Assembly: GCA_934524985.1 (NCBI GenBank)
Contig: CAKSYT010000002.1
Span: 124,001 to 188,000 of the forward strand
DNA length: 64,000 bases
Direction: 5' to 3'
Source: an uncultured Faecalibacterium sp.
GTDB taxonomy: Bacteria; Bacillota; Clostridia; Oscillospirales; Ruminococcaceae
This document shows positions 43,083 to 52,635 of the stretch, piece by piece (position 1 is the first letter of the stretch; every line of letters begins with the position of its first letter). Below the pieces are notes generated by a model. It made no database searches. It saw nothing but the letters and a program-made list of their open reading frames with translations, and was not told where the DNA came from. Position numbers and translations under genes: made by a program.

Positions 43083-45950
43083 TCAGTGGTTTTCCGCTTC
43101 TGCGGCGCGCTGCGCGCGGTCGCGTTCCAGCAGCGGGCGCAGGTACTGGCCGGTAAAGCTGCCGGGCACGTCAGCCACCTGCTCCGGGGTGCCCTCCGCT
43201 ACGATCTCGCCGCCGGCGCTGCCGCCCTCCGGGCCAAGGTCGATGATATGGTCGGCGCACTTGATGAGATCCAGATTGTGCTCGATGACGATGACCGTAT
43301 TACCCACGTCCACCAGCTTTTGCAGCACTTCGATCAGACGGTGCACGTCTGCAATATGCAGGCCGGTGGTGGGCTCATCCAGAATATACACCGTTTTGCC
43401 GGTGCCGCGGCGGGCAAGCTCGTTGGCCAGCTTCACGCGCTGCGCCTCGCCGCCGGACAGGGTGGTGGCGCTCTGCCCCAAGGTGACATAGCCAAGACCC
43501 ACGTCCAGCAAAGTTTGCAGCTTGCGGGCGATCTTGGGCTGGTTTGCAAAAAACACCACTGCTTCCTCCACGGTCATGTTCAGCACGTCCGCAATGGTCT
43601 TTTCCTTATACTTTACTTCCAGCGTTTCGCGGTTGTAGCGCGCGCCCTTGCACACCTCGCAGGGCACATAGACATCCGGCAAAAAGTGCATCTCGATCTG
43701 CAAGATGCCGTTGCCCTCGCAGGCTTCGCAGCGGCCGCCCTTGACGTTAAAGCTGAACCGTCCCGGGCCGTAACCGCGCATTTTAGCGTCCTGCGTCTGG
43801 GAGAACACAGTGCGGATATCGTTGAACACGCCGGTATAGGTGGCGGGGTTGGAGCGTGGGGTGCGGCCGATGGGCTGCTGGTCGATGCCGATGACCTTAT
43901 CCACAAATTCCAGCCCCTCTACCCCATCGCACTTGCCGGCACGGGAGCGGGCACCGTTCAGTTCGCTGGCTAGCGTTTTGTACAGAATCTCATTGATAAG
44001 GCTGGACTTGCCAGAGCCGGAAATGCCGGTGACACAGATGAACTCCCCCAGCGGGAAGCTGACATCAATGTTGCACAGGTTGTTTTCCCGCGCACCCTTT
44101 ACAGTCAGGCAGTGGCCGTTGCCGGTGCGGCGGGTCTGGGGCACTGCAATGCGCTTGCGGCCGGAGAGGTAGTCGCCGGTGATGCTGCGCTTGGCCTTGC
44201 AGATATCCTTTACGCTGCCTGCGGCTACGATCTCTCCGCCGTGCACACCGGCACCGGGGCCTACGTCCACGATATAATCCGCGCTGCGCATGGTATCCTC
44301 GTCGTGCTCCACCACGATGACCGTGTTGCCCAGATCCCGCAGGTTTTTCAGGGTGGCGATGAGCTTATCGTTGTCCCGCTGGTGCAGGCCGATGGAGGGC
44401 TCATCCAGCACATAGAGCACGCCGGACAGGGCGCTGCCGATCTGGGTGGTCAGGCGGATGCGCTGGCTCTCGCCGCCGGACAGCGTGCCTGCCGCCCGGG
44501 CAAGCGTGAGGTAATCCAGACCCACGCTCTGCAAAAATTGCAGGCGGTTCTTGATCTCCTTCATGATCTGACCGCCGATCTGCTGCTGCTTTTCGGTGAG
44601 GTTCGGCTCGTTTTGCTTGATAAATTCCAGCTCGTCCCGGATGGACATCTCACAGAACTGGCTGATGTTCTTATCCCCGATGGTCACGGCAAGCACCACC
44701 GGCTTCAGGCGCTGACCGTGGCAGTCCGGGCACTCCACGCCGGACATAAAGCTGCCGATCTCTTCCTTCATCCACTCGCTGTTGGTCTCGCGGAAGCGGC
44801 GCTCCAGATTTTCTACAATGCCCTCAAAGGTGTTGTAGTACACCCCGCTGCCGAACTCGTTGGTGCGGTGCATCTCGATCTTTTCACCGTTGGTGCCGTA
44901 GAGCAGAGCGTTTACTGCCTCGGTGCTCATCTCCTTGATGGGCGTATCCAGCGTAAAACCGTATTTTTTACCAAGGCCAAGATAATACATCTCGCTCACC
45001 GAGCCCTCGGCGTAGTACCAGCCGCTGGCCTTGATGGCGCCTTCCCGGATGGAAAGGCTGCGGTTGGGCAGGATGCGATCCTCATCCACCCGCATAAAAG
45101 TGCCAAGGCCGGTGCATTTTTCGCAGGCACCCAGCGGGTTATTGAAGGAGAACAGCCGGGGCGACAGGTCGCTGATGGAGATGCCGTGCTCCGGGCAGGC
45201 AAAGTTCTGGCTGAAGGTCATGCACTCGCCGCCAATGACGTCCACCTCGGCCACGCCGCCGGTAAGCGCCAGCGCGGTCTCCAGCGAATCCGCCAGACGG
45301 CTGCGGATGCCCTTGCGCAGGGCAAGGCGGTCCACCACGATCTCCACCGTGTGCTTGATGTTCTTTTCCAGACTGATTTCCTCGTCCAGATCATACAGAT
45401 TGCCGTCGATTTTCACGCGGGCATAACCGGCGCGGCGGGCAGCGTCCAGCTCCTTCTGCTGGGTGCCCTTGCGCTGACGCACCACCGGAGCCAAAATCTG
45501 GAACTTGGTGCCCTCCTCCAGCTTGAGAACAGCATCTACCATCTCGTCTACGGTCTGCTGGCTGATGACCCGCCCGCAAACCGGGCAGTGCGGCACGCCG
45601 ATGCGGGCGTACAGCAGGCGCAGATAATCGTAGATCTCGGTCACGGTGCCCACGGTGGAGCGGGGGTTGTGGCTGGTGGTCTTTTGGTCGATAGAGATGG
45701 CCGGTGAAAGGCCGGTGATCTCGTCCACGTCCGGCTTATCCATCCGTCCCAGAAACATCCGGGCGTAGCTGGAAAGGCTTTCCACATAGCGGCGCTGGCC
45801 GTCCGCGTAGATGGTATCGAAAGCCAGACTGGACTTGCCCGAGCCGGAAAGGCCGGTCATGACGATCAGCTTTTCCCGCGGGAGGGTCAGGTTGATATTT
45901 TTCAGGTTGTGCTCGCGGGCACCCTTGATGATAATTTTATCGTTTGCCAA
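43083..45950 (-). CDS. uvrA: Excinuclease ABC subunit A
   Basis: 955 residues. Two ABC ATPase modules: Walker [15 protein letters not shown] (about 32) and [14 protein letters not shown] (about 640), each with an LSGGE signature. Zinc modules are seen as CPVCGRVI, the CPEHG...CEKC pair and CEACEGNG...CEVCKG. UvrA scans DNA for bulky damage and loads UvrB. The start codon is TTG at 45950, supported by AAAGGGAG upstream, giving [16 protein letters not shown]. The first 14 nt overlap the 3' end of uvrB. Confidence 0.97.
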   Translation of the reverse strand: MANDKIIIKGAREHNLKNINLTLPREKLIVMTGLSGSGKSSLAFDTIYADGQRRYVESLSSYARMFLGRMDKPDVDEITGLSPAISIDQKTTSHNPRSTVGTVTEIYDYLRLLYARIGVPHCPVCGRVISQQTVDEMVDAVLKLEEGTKFQILAPVVRQRKGTQQKELDAARRAGYARVKIDGNLYDLDEEISLEKNIKHTVEIVVDRLALRKGIRSRLADSLETALALTGGVAEVDVIGGECMTFSQNFACPEHGISISDLSPRLFSFNNPLGACEKCTGLGTFMRVDEDRILPNRSLSIREGAIKASGWYYAEGSVSEMYYLGLGKKYGFTLDTPIKEMSTEAVNALLYGTNGEKIEMHRTNEFGSGVYYNTFEGIVENLERRFRETNSEWMKEEIGSFMSGVECPDCHGQRLKPVVLAVTIGDKNISQFCEMSIRDELEFIKQNEPNLTEKQQQIGGQIMKEIKNRLQFLQSVGLDYLTLARAAGTLSGGESQRIRLTTQIGSALSGVLYVLDEPSIGLHQRDNDKLIATLKNLRDLGNTVIVVEHDEDTMRSADYIVDVGPGAGVHGGEIVAAGSVKDICKAKRSITGDYLSGRKRIAVPQTRRTGNGHCLTVKGARENNLCNIDVSFPLGEFICVTGISGSGKSSLINEILYKTLASELNGARSRAGKCDGVEGLEFVDKVIGIDQQPIGRTPRSNPATYTGVFNDIRTVFSQTQDAKMRGYGPGRFSFNVKGGRCEACEGNGILQIEMHFLPDVYVPCEVCKGARYNRETLEVKYKEKTIADVLNMTVEEAVVFFANQPKIARKLQTLLDVGLGYVTLGQSATTLSGGEAQRVKLANELARRGTGKTVYILDEPTTGLHIADVHRLIEVLQKLVDVGNTVIVIEHNLDLIKCADHIIDLGPEGGSAGGEIVAEGTPEQVADVPGSFTGQYLRPLLERDRAQRAAEAENH

Positions 45951-47994
45951 GGTATTTTCTCCCTTTTCGTTGTGTCTGTGCATGGTTCTGTTTGCGCTCG
46001 GTCTCGGCGGCGGAGTCCACGGTGGGGTTCTCGCCCCGGCGCAGGCGGTCGATCTGATCCCGCAGGAAGGCTGCGTGTTCAAATTCCAGCAGCTTCGCGG
46101 CCTCCTTCATCTCCCGGGTCAGGCGCTCAATGGCGGCTTCCCGCTCCATTTTGCCCATGCGGCGGGTGTTGCGCTTGGCGTTTTCGGCCTTATCGCTGAT
46201 CTCGATGCTGTCCGCAATGGCCTTGACGATGGTCTTGGGCACGATGCCGTGTTCCTCATTATAGGCCATCTGGATGGCGCGGCGGCGCTCGGTCTCGGTG
46301 ATGGCGCGCTCCATGCTGTCGGTCACCACATCGGCATACATGATGACCATGCCCTCCGCGTTGCGGGCGGCGCGGCCAATGGTCTGGATCAGGCTGGTCT
46401 CGCTGCGCAGAAAGCCCTCCTTGTCGGCATCCAGAATGGCCACAAGGCTCACCTCCGGCAGGTCCAGACCCTCGCGCAGCAGATTGATGCCCACCACCAC
46501 GTCGATGTTGCCTAGGCGCAGATCCTTGATGATCTCCATGCGCTCGAAGGTATCCACCTCGTGGTGCATATACTTGACCTTGATTCCCTGCTCGGTAAGG
46601 TAATCGGTGAGATCCTCGGCCATCTTTTTGGTCAGGGTAGTCACAAGTACCCGCTCCTGCCGCTGGATGCGGGCGTTGATCTCGCCCAGAAGATCCACCA
46701 CCTGCCCTTCCACCGGGCGCACCGAGATGACCGGGTCCAATAGGCCCGTGGGACGGATGACCTGCTGCGCCACCTGCGAGCTGTTCCGGCGCTCGTATTC
46801 GCCGGGAGTGGCAGAGACAAAGATCATCTGGTTGAGCTTGGACTCCACCTCCTCAAATTTCAGGGGACGGTTATCGAAGGCGGACGGCAGGCGGAAGCCA
46901 TACTCCACCAACGTTTTCTTGCGGGCGTAGTCGCCGCCGTACATGGCGCGCACCTGCGGCAAGGTGACATGGCTCTCGTCCACGAAGAGCAGAAAATCCT
47001 CCGGGAAGTAATCCAGCAAGGTGGTAGGCATACTGCCCGGCGCACGGCCGGACAGCACCGCCGAGTAGTTCTCGATGCCCTTGCAGATGCCCACCTCGTT
47101 CAGCATCTCGATATCGTAGTTGGTGCGCTGGGCGATGCGCTGCGCTTCGATGAGCTTGCCCTCGGCGGTGAACTGTTTGACCTGCGCGTCGCACTCGGCG
47201 CGGATCTTTTCCAGCGCAGCGGCCTTTTTTTCGGCGCTGACGATATAGTGGCTTGCCGGGAAGATGGCAACGTGCTTGACCACGTTCTGCTTGGAGCCGG
47301 TCAGGGGGTTGAACTCGGTAATGCGGTCGATCTCGTCCCCGAAAAATTCCACCCGGATGGCAAGCTCGCTCATATAGGCCAGATAGATATCCACCGTATC
47401 GCCGTGCACCCGGAACTTATTGCGTACAAAATTCACGTCGTTGCGCTCGTATTGTAATGTGACCAGCTTTTTGCACAGCTCGTCCCGCTCCAATTGCATC
47501 CCCGGGCGCAGGCTAATGACCATACTGCGGTAGTCGATGGGGTCGCCCAGCGAGTAGATGCAGGACACCGAGGCCACAATGATGACGTCCCGCCGCTCGG
47601 AAAGCGCCGCCGTGGCTGAGTGGCGCAGGCGGTCGATCTCGTCGTTGATGGCGCTGTCCTTTTCAATATAGGTATCGGTGCTGGGGATGTAGGCCTCCGG
47701 CTGGTAGTAGTCGTAGTAGCTGACGAAGTATTCCACCGCATTGTTGGGGAAAAACGAGCGGAACTCGGTACACAGCTGCGCCGCCAGCGTTTTGTTGTGC
47801 GCCAGCACCAGCGTAGGGCGGTTGCACTGGGCTATGACGTTGGCCATGGTAAAGGTTTTGCCGCTGCCGGTCACGCCCAGCAGGGTCTGGCAGCGGTCGC
47901 CCCGCTGCACCCCCTCCACCAGCTGCGCGATCGCCTGAGGCTGGTCGCCGGTGGGGGCATAGTTCGACACCAGCTCAAATTTTTCCTCTGCCAT
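45937..47994 (-). CDS. uvrB: Excinuclease ABC subunit B
   Basis: 685 residues. Helicase motifs: Walker [17 protein letters not shown], beta-hairpin region [19 protein letters not shown], motif [17 protein letters not shown]-type loop FVDESH, and C-terminal motifs [10 protein letters not shown] and TIGRAARN. The UVR domain that binds UvrC (about 630-665) precedes a basic tail. ATG at 47994 chosen for GAAGGGAG upstream. First gene of the uvrBA operon. Confidence 0.97.
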   Translation of the reverse strand: MAEEKFELVSNYAPTGDQPQAIAQLVEGVQRGDRCQTLLGVTGSGKTFTMANVIAQCNRPTLVLAHNKTLAAQLCTEFRSFFPNNAVEYFVSYYDYYQPEAYIPSTDTYIEKDSAINDEIDRLRHSATAALSERRDVIIVASVSCIYSLGDPIDYRSMVISLRPGMQLERDELCKKLVTLQYERNDVNFVRNKFRVHGDTVDIYLAYMSELAIRVEFFGDEIDRITEFNPLTGSKQNVVKHVAIFPASHYIVSAEKKAAALEKIRAECDAQVKQFTAEGKLIEAQRIAQRTNYDIEMLNEVGICKGIENYSAVLSGRAPGSMPTTLLDYFPEDFLLFVDESHVTLPQVRAMYGGDYARKKTLVEYGFRLPSAFDNRPLKFEEVESKLNQMIFVSATPGEYERRNSSQVAQQVIRPTGLLDPVISVRPVEGQVVDLLGEINARIQRQERVLVTTLTKKMAEDLTDYLTEQGIKVKYMHHEVDTFERMEIIKDLRLGNIDVVVGINLLREGLDLPEVSLVAILDADKEGFLRSETSLIQTIGRAARNAEGMVIMYADVVTDSMERAITETERRRAIQMAYNEEHGIVPKTIVKAIADSIEISDKAENAKRNTRRMGKMEREAAIERLTREMKEAAKLLEFEHAAFLRDQIDRLRRGENPTVDSAAETERKQNHAQTQRKGRKYLGKR

Positions 47995-48046
47995 CGTTTT
48001 CTCCCTTCTGCACATATAACCACAATCTGTTGTTGTTTCAAGTTGT

Positions 48047-48075
48047 ATTATAGCACGCACATTTTATAATGTAAA
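48047..48075 (-). promoter_or_regulatory. Promoter of uvrBA
   Basis: Minus strand TTTACA (48070-48075), 17-nt spacer, TATAAT (48047-48052). No LexA/SOS box of the GAACN4GTTC type overlaps it. Confidence 0.8.
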
Positions 48076-48087
48076 CAGTTTTTTGTT

Positions 48088-48807
48088 TTACGGCCAGAAC
48101 AGCGTACCGGTCTTGAAGTCGTAGATGGGCAGGCGGTTGGCGTCCCGCATGGAAAAATACTCGGTGTCGGTCAGAATAAAGTGATCCAGCAGGTGCACAT
48201 TTACCAGCCCCAGCGCCCGGGCAATGCTGCCGGTAGCGTCCATATCTTCCAGCGAGGGCAGCGCCACCCCGTTGGGGTGGTTGTGGCAAAGCACCACGGC
48301 ATCCGTGCCGCCCTTGATGGCGGCAGCCACCACGTTTTTGATATCCAGACTGACCCGGTCGGAGGTGCCCTCCCGCAGCCAGACGGCGGCGCGCACCCGC
48401 TTGCGGCTGTCCAGACTGACCAGCATGGCGCGCTCGTAGTCCGACCACGCAAACTTTGCCATCAGGTAGCTGCCCATCTGCTCGGTGGTCTTGATGCAGC
48501 GGGTGGTGCTGGTGCGGCTGCGGCCATAGTACCGGCTGATCTGGGGCAGCAGATGCAGCATCCGGGCGGTAGAGGGGCCCACGCCCTCCACGGTGCACAG
48601 TTCTTCCTCGCTGGCCTCCAGCACCGCCGCGAAATCCCCGAACCGGTCGATCAGGTCATGGGCGATGCCGTTGGTATCCTTTTGGGCATTGGTCAGGTAA
48701 AGCACATATTCCAGCGCCTCGTGCTCGGCCAGACTGTCCAGCCCGTAGCTCTGCACCCGCTCCCGCATCCGCTGGCGATGTCCCTTGTGCCGTTTATTCT
48801 CTGCCAT
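48088..48807 (-). CDS. radC: RadC-family JAB-domain protein
   Basis: 239 residues. N-terminal helix-hairpin-helix region (about 1-80; LCTVEGVGPSTARML) and C-terminal JAB/MPN domain with the metal motif HNHPNG followed by Ser/Asp (about 174-186), plus LLDHFILTDTEYFSMRD. Despite the name, its role in repair is unproven; MPN+ domains are deubiquitinase-like hydrolases. AAAGGAG precedes the ATG. Upstream of, and parallel to, uvrB, whose promoter begins near its stop. Confidence 0.92.
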   Translation of the reverse strand: MAENKRHKGHRQRMRERVQSYGLDSLAEHEALEYVLYLTNAQKDTNGIAHDLIDRFGDFAAVLEASEEELCTVEGVGPSTARMLHLLPQISRYYGRSRTSTTRCIKTTEQMGSYLMAKFAWSDYERAMLVSLDSRKRVRAAVWLREGTSDRVSLDIKNVVAAAIKGGTDAVVLCHNHPNGVALPSLEDMDATGSIARALGLVNVHLLDHFILTDTEYFSMRDANRLPIYDFKTGTLFWP

Positions 48808-48839
48808 GGCGGTACTCCTTTTTTCTATGTTCTCTCCTT

Positions 48840-48868
48840 ATAGTACCCATTTTGCGGCGCAAACACAA
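48840..48868 (-). promoter_or_regulatory. Promoter of radC
   Basis: Minus strand TTGTGT (48863-48868), 17-nt spacer, TACTAT (48840-48845), about 30 nt before the start. Confidence 0.6.
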
Positions 48869-48910
48869 GCGTTCTGCAAAAATAACCCGGATTTTACGCC
48901 GGAATGCGCG

Positions 48911-48939
48911 TTGACTTCCCGCCCCGCCTGTATTACTAT
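48911..48939 (+). promoter_or_regulatory. Promoter of the pseudouridine synthase gene
   Basis: TTGACT (48911-48916), 17-nt spacer, TACTAT (48934-48939), about 35 nt before the start; divergent from the radC promoter. Confidence 0.7.
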
Positions 48940-48977
48940 AAAAGCATGATTCTGACAAAAACGATGAGGATAGCTTT

Positions 48978-50000
48978 ATGAAACAATTTACTGCCACCGC
49001 CAACGACGACGGCGTGCGTCTTTCGCGCTTTGTGCAGAGCGTGACCCGCGATTTTCCCACCAGCCTGCTGTACAAGAGTTTCCGCAACAAGCGGGTGAAG
49101 GTGAACGGCAAAAAAGCCGCACCGGAGTACCGTTTGCAGGCGGGGGATCTGATCGAGCTGTACATCAACGACGAGTTTTTCCCGCCCGAGGGTGCAAAGC
49201 CGGTGCAGAAGGCTGCCCCAAAAAAGCAGCCCAACCAGCCCAAGGTGACCGTCATCTACGAGGACGAAAATCTTGCGGTGCTGTACAAACCCACCCATCT
49301 GCTGTGCCACAGCGACCGCACCGGTGATGCCAATCTGGTGGACGCCTTTACCCAGTACCTGACCCAGAAGGGCGAATACGACCCCCACGGTGAGAACCGT
49401 TTCAAGCCCGGCATCTGCAACCGGCTGGACCGCGGCACCGAGGGGCTGGTGATCGCCGCCAAGAACTACGCCGCCCTGCGGGACATGAACGAGATCATCC
49501 GCACCGACCTGCTGAAGAAGGAGTACTACACCATCACGGTAGGCATCCCCCAGTCCGGGCGGTTCACCGCATGGTGGGAGCACGACGAAAAGAACAACAA
49601 GGTCAGCATCCACGCCCATCAATCTCAGGACGAGCGCCGCAAGCAGATCATCACGGATGTGGACGTGCTGCGCACCGCAGGCCCCTTTGCCCTGTGCAAG
49701 ATCGGCCTTGTCACCGGGCGCACCCACCAGATCCGCGCCCATCTGGCCTATCTGGGCAAGCCGGTGCTGGGCGATATCAAATACGGCAACCGCAAGATGA
49801 ACGAGCGCACCGGCACCAAAACACAGGCGCTGTGCGCCGTGCGCATCAGCTTTCTGGATGTGCCGGAGGAAAACACCCTGCACTACCTTTCCGGCAAGGT
49901 CATCAAGCTGAAAGACCCGCAGATCTTACAGCAGTTCGATGCACTGGATAAGTGCAAAACGGAATCTGCCAAGGAAAAGCAGGCTACAACTGAGAGATAA
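48978..50000 (+). CDS. RluA-family pseudouridine synthase
   Basis: 340 residues. N-terminal S4-like RNA-binding domain (about 12-70; VKVNGKKAAPEYRLQAGDLIELY) then the RluA catalytic domain with the active-site motif ICNRLDRGTEGLVIAAKN (Asp near residue 154) and TGRTHQIRAHLAYLG. It isomerises uridines in 23S rRNA or tRNA; the target is uncertain (RluC/RluD-like). The ATG is preceded by GATGAGGAT. Stands alone between convergent/divergent neighbours, with a terminator behind it. Confidence 0.93.
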   Translation: MKQFTATANDDGVRLSRFVQSVTRDFPTSLLYKSFRNKRVKVNGKKAAPEYRLQAGDLIELYINDEFFPPEGAKPVQKAAPKKQPNQPKVTVIYEDENLAVLYKPTHLLCHSDRTGDANLVDAFTQYLTQKGEYDPHGENRFKPGICNRLDRGTEGLVIAAKNYAALRDMNEIIRTDLLKKEYYTITVGIPQSGRFTAWWEHDEKNNKVSIHAHQSQDERRKQIITDVDVLRTAGPFALCKIGLVTGRTHQIRAHLAYLGKPVLGDIKYGNRKMNERTGTKTQALCAVRISFLDVPEENTLHYLSGKVIKLKDPQILQQFDALDKCKTESAKEKQATTER

Positions 50001-50015
50001 AACAATAAAACATAA

Positions 50016-50064
50016 AATGGCACCCTATACCAGTGGATTCCCGGTATAAGGTGCCATTCTTTTT
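50016..50064. terminator. Bidirectional terminator between pseudouridine synthase and peptide genes
   Basis: AATGGCACC(CTATACC)/(GGTATAAG)GTGCCATT forms a stem of about 16 bp, followed by CTTTTT on the plus strand and TTTTATGTTTTATT on the minus strand. It serves both converging transcripts. Confidence 0.85.
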
Positions 50065-50086
50065 ACACAGACTACTGCTACCTATC

Positions 50087-50413
50087 TTACTGCACAAGTG
50101 TACCTGCTGCGATACAACCAACCGATGCAATCTGCCCCAGTGTAATCATAATACCGCCTGCTGACATGAAATAGGTTTTCAATGTATCCTGTGCCAACGG
50201 CAGATTGCTTCCATCTGCTGCTGGTTGATATTTTTCAGGATTCTCATTCTGCAGTTTCTTGCTGATTGTCCCACGGTAAATACTCGAAGCCAGCGCGCAC
50301 ATAATGCCGCCTAAAAAGCCAATGCCCATCATGGCAACATTTGCATCCCCGCCGCCAGTAAGATATTCCATTTCTTCTGCGCACAATACTGTATATTTCT
50401 CCGGATATTTCAT
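50087..50413 (-). CDS. Double-glycine-leader membrane peptide, second of a pair
   Basis: 108 residues. The N-terminus KYPEKYTVLCAEEMEYLTGG fits the GG-leader consensus: Leu at -12, Glu at -8, Met at -7, Leu at -4, Gly-Gly at -2/-1, cleavage after about residue 21. The remaining 87 residues hold two hydrophobic spans (about 26-46, MMGIGFLGGIMCALASSIY; about 82-106, GGIMITLGQIASVGCIAAGT) around a polar loop with NPEKYQP. GGGGAGGA precedes the ATG; 17 nt separate it from its paralogue. It could be a bacteriocin precursor or another exported peptide. No exporter-protease is in the window. Confidence 0.8.
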   Translation of the reverse strand: MKYPEKYTVLCAEEMEYLTGGGDANVAMMGIGFLGGIMCALASSIYRGTISKKLQNENPEKYQPAADGSNLPLAQDTLKTYFMSAGGIMITLGQIASVGCIAAGTLVQ

Positions 50414-50430
50414 AAAGTTCTGTCCTCCCC

Positions 50431-50802
50431 TTATTTCTTCTTTGCACCTTCAAAAATATTTGCAATCGTAATGCCCGCACCTACCAAGATACACACACTT
50501 GATGCGGTAAAACCTGCTAGTGAAACCGCGCCCAGCGGCGATGTCGCCAACTCCCATTTGGTGTCTTCTACCAGCTGTTTACGCTTTGCAGGGTCTGCAT
50601 CCGGCAGGTACTTTTCCGGGCATTCTGCTTTTTTCCTGTTTCGGATGTTCTCGCCGTTTACCACATAAAGAATCGACGATATCGCAATTCCCGCTAGTCC
50701 ACCAGCAGCCAGCGCCAGCATGAAATCCACATCGCTTCCACCGCTGGTATACTCTAGTTCTTCTTCTGCCAGCATATCATACGACTTTGGGTAATTCAGC
50801 AT
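50431..50802 (-). CDS. Double-glycine-leader membrane peptide, first of a pair
   Basis: 123 residues. The leader NYPKSYDMLAEEELEYTSGG matches the GG consensus (Leu -12, Glu -8, Leu -7, Gly-Gly -2/-1), cleavage after about residue 22. The 101-residue remainder carries two hydrophobic spans (about 27-48, FMLALAAGGLAGIAISSILY; about 93-117, LAGFTASSVCILVGAGITIA) around a charged loop with CPEKYLPDADP. The loop and leader resemble the next gene, so the two are paralogues. The ATG at 50802 is preferred because GGAGG is 8 nt upstream; an ATG 6 nt earlier is too close to it. Driven by a consensus promoter with an internal palindrome. Confidence 0.8.
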   Translation of the reverse strand: MLNYPKSYDMLAEEELEYTSGGSDVDFMLALAAGGLAGIAISSILYVVNGENIRNRKKAECPEKYLPDADPAKRKQLVEDTKWELATSPLGAVSLAGFTASSVCILVGAGITIANIFEGAKKK

Positions 50803-50838
50803 TTTCATTCCTCCAATCGTTTTTGCCAGACCACATAG

Positions 50839-50899
50839 ATAGAGTTATATACCCTATCGTTTCGCTTGTTATTATAGAGTTTATAACTCTATTTGTCAA
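50839..50899 (-). promoter_or_regulatory. Consensus promoter of the peptide pair with two palindromic operators
   Basis: Minus strand TTGACA (50894-50899), 17-nt spacer, TATAAT (50871-50876). The spacer is almost filled by the palindrome ATAGAGTT-TAT-AACTCTAT (50874-50892, 8-bp arms). A second, imperfect copy ATAGAGTT-ATA-TACCCTAT lies at 50839-50857, near the expected transcription start. Repressor binding at either site would block RNA polymerase. The divergent XRE gene starts 47 nt to the right and is the likely source. Confidence 0.75.
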
Positions 50900-50945
50900 G
50901 TTTCTTTTCAATATCCTTATACTTATTGTGTAAGGTGGTGAAAGC

Positions 50946-51170
50946 ATGCACTATAATGAGCGGATACGAGAGATTCGGGAAGACCATTTTCTGACACAGC
51001 AGAAAATTGCCGACCTTTTGCATGTCGGTCAGCGCACTTATTCCGACTATGAAAGCGGCAAGACCCGCATTCCCATTGATAATCTGCTCATCCTTGCAAA
51101 GTTCTACAATGTATCTATGGATTATATTTCCGGAGCCAGTGATATCAGAAAAGAATACCCTAAACAGTAA
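50946..51170 (+). CDS. XRE-family helix-turn-helix regulator
   Basis: 74 residues, one HTH_3 domain: MHYNERIREIREDHFLTQQKIADLLHV, with recognition helix TYSDYESGKTRIPIDNLLILA and ending FYNVSMDYISG. Such small Cro/CI-like proteins bind palindromes as dimers. AAGGTGGTG precedes the ATG. It is divergent from the GG-leader peptide pair and probably represses that promoter and its own, via the ATAGAGTT palindromes. A terminator follows immediately. Confidence 0.92.
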   Translation: MHYNERIREIREDHFLTQQKIADLLHVGQRTYSDYESGKTRIPIDNLLILAKFYNVSMDYISGASDIRKEYPKQ

Positions 51171-51207
51171 AAGCCTCCCGCATCGTTTCCGATGTGAGAG
51201 GCTTTTG
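51170..51207. terminator. Terminator shared by the XRE gene and the histidine kinase gene
   Basis: AAAGCCTC(CCGCATCG)/(CGATGTG)AGAGGCTTT with a TTT-containing loop; T-runs follow on the plus strand (CTTTTG) and, read in reverse, TTTTACTG. Confidence 0.75.
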
Positions 51208-51255
51208 CATACTCAAAGTATCAATTATTCTCTTTTTCCTGTTTCTCCTACTCTA

Positions 51256-52635
51256 TTACAATATATTTGGAACCAGATATGGCAGCCAGACCGTTGTTTT
51301 TGCCCCACAGGGGGTGTTCTGCCCGAACACTGCCCTGCCGCCATGAGCGGCGGCGATCTGCTGCACTACATACAAGCCAAGGATATGGGGCGCATTTTCG
51401 GCAGGCTCCGCAGCGTTCAGTGCTGCCAGAACGGCAGGGGGATAGCCGATGCCGTCATCTGCCACGGTCAGGCAGAAGCGCTCCCCTACCCGCCGGGTGT
51501 GCACGGTAATGTTCACCGGCTCTGGGTTATGCCGGACGCTGTTGTTCAGCAGATTTTCCAACAGCCGTGCCAGCAGCGCCTCGTCCACCGAAATCACCGT
51601 CTGCTCTGCCGGTTCTTCCTGTTCCAGCGTGATCTCGCAGTGCTCTGCCAGCGGGCTTTCACAAAACTGCGCCACCAGCTGCCGGAACAGCGGCCCTGCC
51701 CGGAGGTCTTTCCGGCGCAGGGGCTGGGCACCGTATTCCAGCTTACTGGTCAGGTTCAGGTCATCAATGAGGGTGCGCAGCTTTTCGCACTGGGTGCGGA
51801 TGCCGGTCGCTTTCTGCCGGGAACTGTCCGGCAAAAGGGCGTCCTGTTCCAGCTGCTCCGCCCAGCCTAAGATCAACGCCAGCGGGGTGCGCACGTCATG
51901 GCTGACCCCCGCGATCCACTGGGTGCGGGCGTTATCCCGCCGGGCCAGCATCTCGTTTTTGGCTTGCAGCTGCGCCCCGGTCCGGTTCAGCTTTTCTGCC
52001 AGTTCCCCGGCAAAACCATCGGTAGGCAGCCGGACGGTCTGCCCCTGCGCCAGTGCATCCAGACCGTTTGCCACGGTCTCCAGCCGCTTTGCGCCCCGCC
52101 AGCTCAGCCAGAAGCAGAGCGCCAGACCCAGCAGAAGCAATCCCAGCGCTGCCGCCGGGAGCACCCGCACCATGCTCAGGGCAAAGTCCGGTGAGCCGTA
52201 AATGCTGTACTTCCACAGGCTCCCCTTCGGCAGCCCGATGACGAACAGTCCGTAGGGTTCTGTCCAGCAGAACACCGGGTAATCTGCCAGATACCAGCGG
52301 GCAAATTTGGCGATATCGCCGGGAGTGTAGGCGTGGTTCAGTTCCTGTGGCAGACCGTAGTTCCAGCGGATGTTTCCCGCATCGTCCAGCACCATCGCCC
52401 ACTCGTAGCCGTCCATCCATTCCTGCGGGGTATGCTCTGCCCCAAAGGCAAGCCCTTCTGCCGTTTCCACCATGGAATCCGCAATTTCGCTGGAAGAGTG
52501 CTCCCGCTGCGGCAGGCGGCAGCCCTCCTGCCAGCCCAGCCAGCCCAGCACCGCAACACCGGAAAACAGCAGCAGCAAAACAATGCCCACCGCCGCCAGC
52601 ACATACCGCCGGATCAGACGCACAAAGGTTTTCAT
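51256..52635 (-). CDS. Sensor histidine kinase (LanK-like)
   Basis: 459 residues. First membrane span about 10-34, an extracellular domain of about 115 residues, second span about 156-178, a HAMP-like linker, HisKA with phosphoacceptor His246 in GVSHDVRTPLALILGW, and an ATPase domain (N-box NLLNNSVRHNP, VADDGIGYPP, late GLYVVQQIAAAHGG). The real extracellular domain argues against a BceS-type intramembrane sensor. It overlaps the regulator gene (ATGA). Context suggests that it senses an antimicrobial peptide and controls the divergent ABC genes. Confidence 0.9.
   Translation of the reverse strand: MKTFVRLIRRYVLAAVGIVLLLLFSGVAVLGWLGWQEGCRLPQREHSSSEIADSMVETAEGLAFGAEHTPQEWMDGYEWAMVLDDAGNIRWNYGLPQELNHAYTPGDIAKFARWYLADYPVFCWTEPYGLFVIGLPKGSLWKYSIYGSPDFALSMVRVLPAAALGLLLLGLALCFWLSWRGAKRLETVANGLDALAQGQTVRLPTDGFAGELAEKLNRTGAQLQAKNEMLARRDNARTQWIAGVSHDVRTPLALILGWAEQLEQDALLPDSSRQKATGIRTQCEKLRTLIDDLNLTSKLEYGAQPLRRKDLRAGPLFRQLVAQFCESPLAEHCEITLEQEEPAEQTVISVDEALLARLLENLLNNSVRHNPEPVNITVHTRRVGERFCLTVADDGIGYPPAVLAALNAAEPAENAPHILGLYVVQQIAAAHGGRAVFGQNTPCGAKTTVWLPYLVPNIL

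Noticed and set aside
48794-49255. 153-codon frame on the minus strand at the radC/pseudouridine synthase junction
   Set aside because: Opposite to the well-supported RluA-type gene and crossing two promoters.
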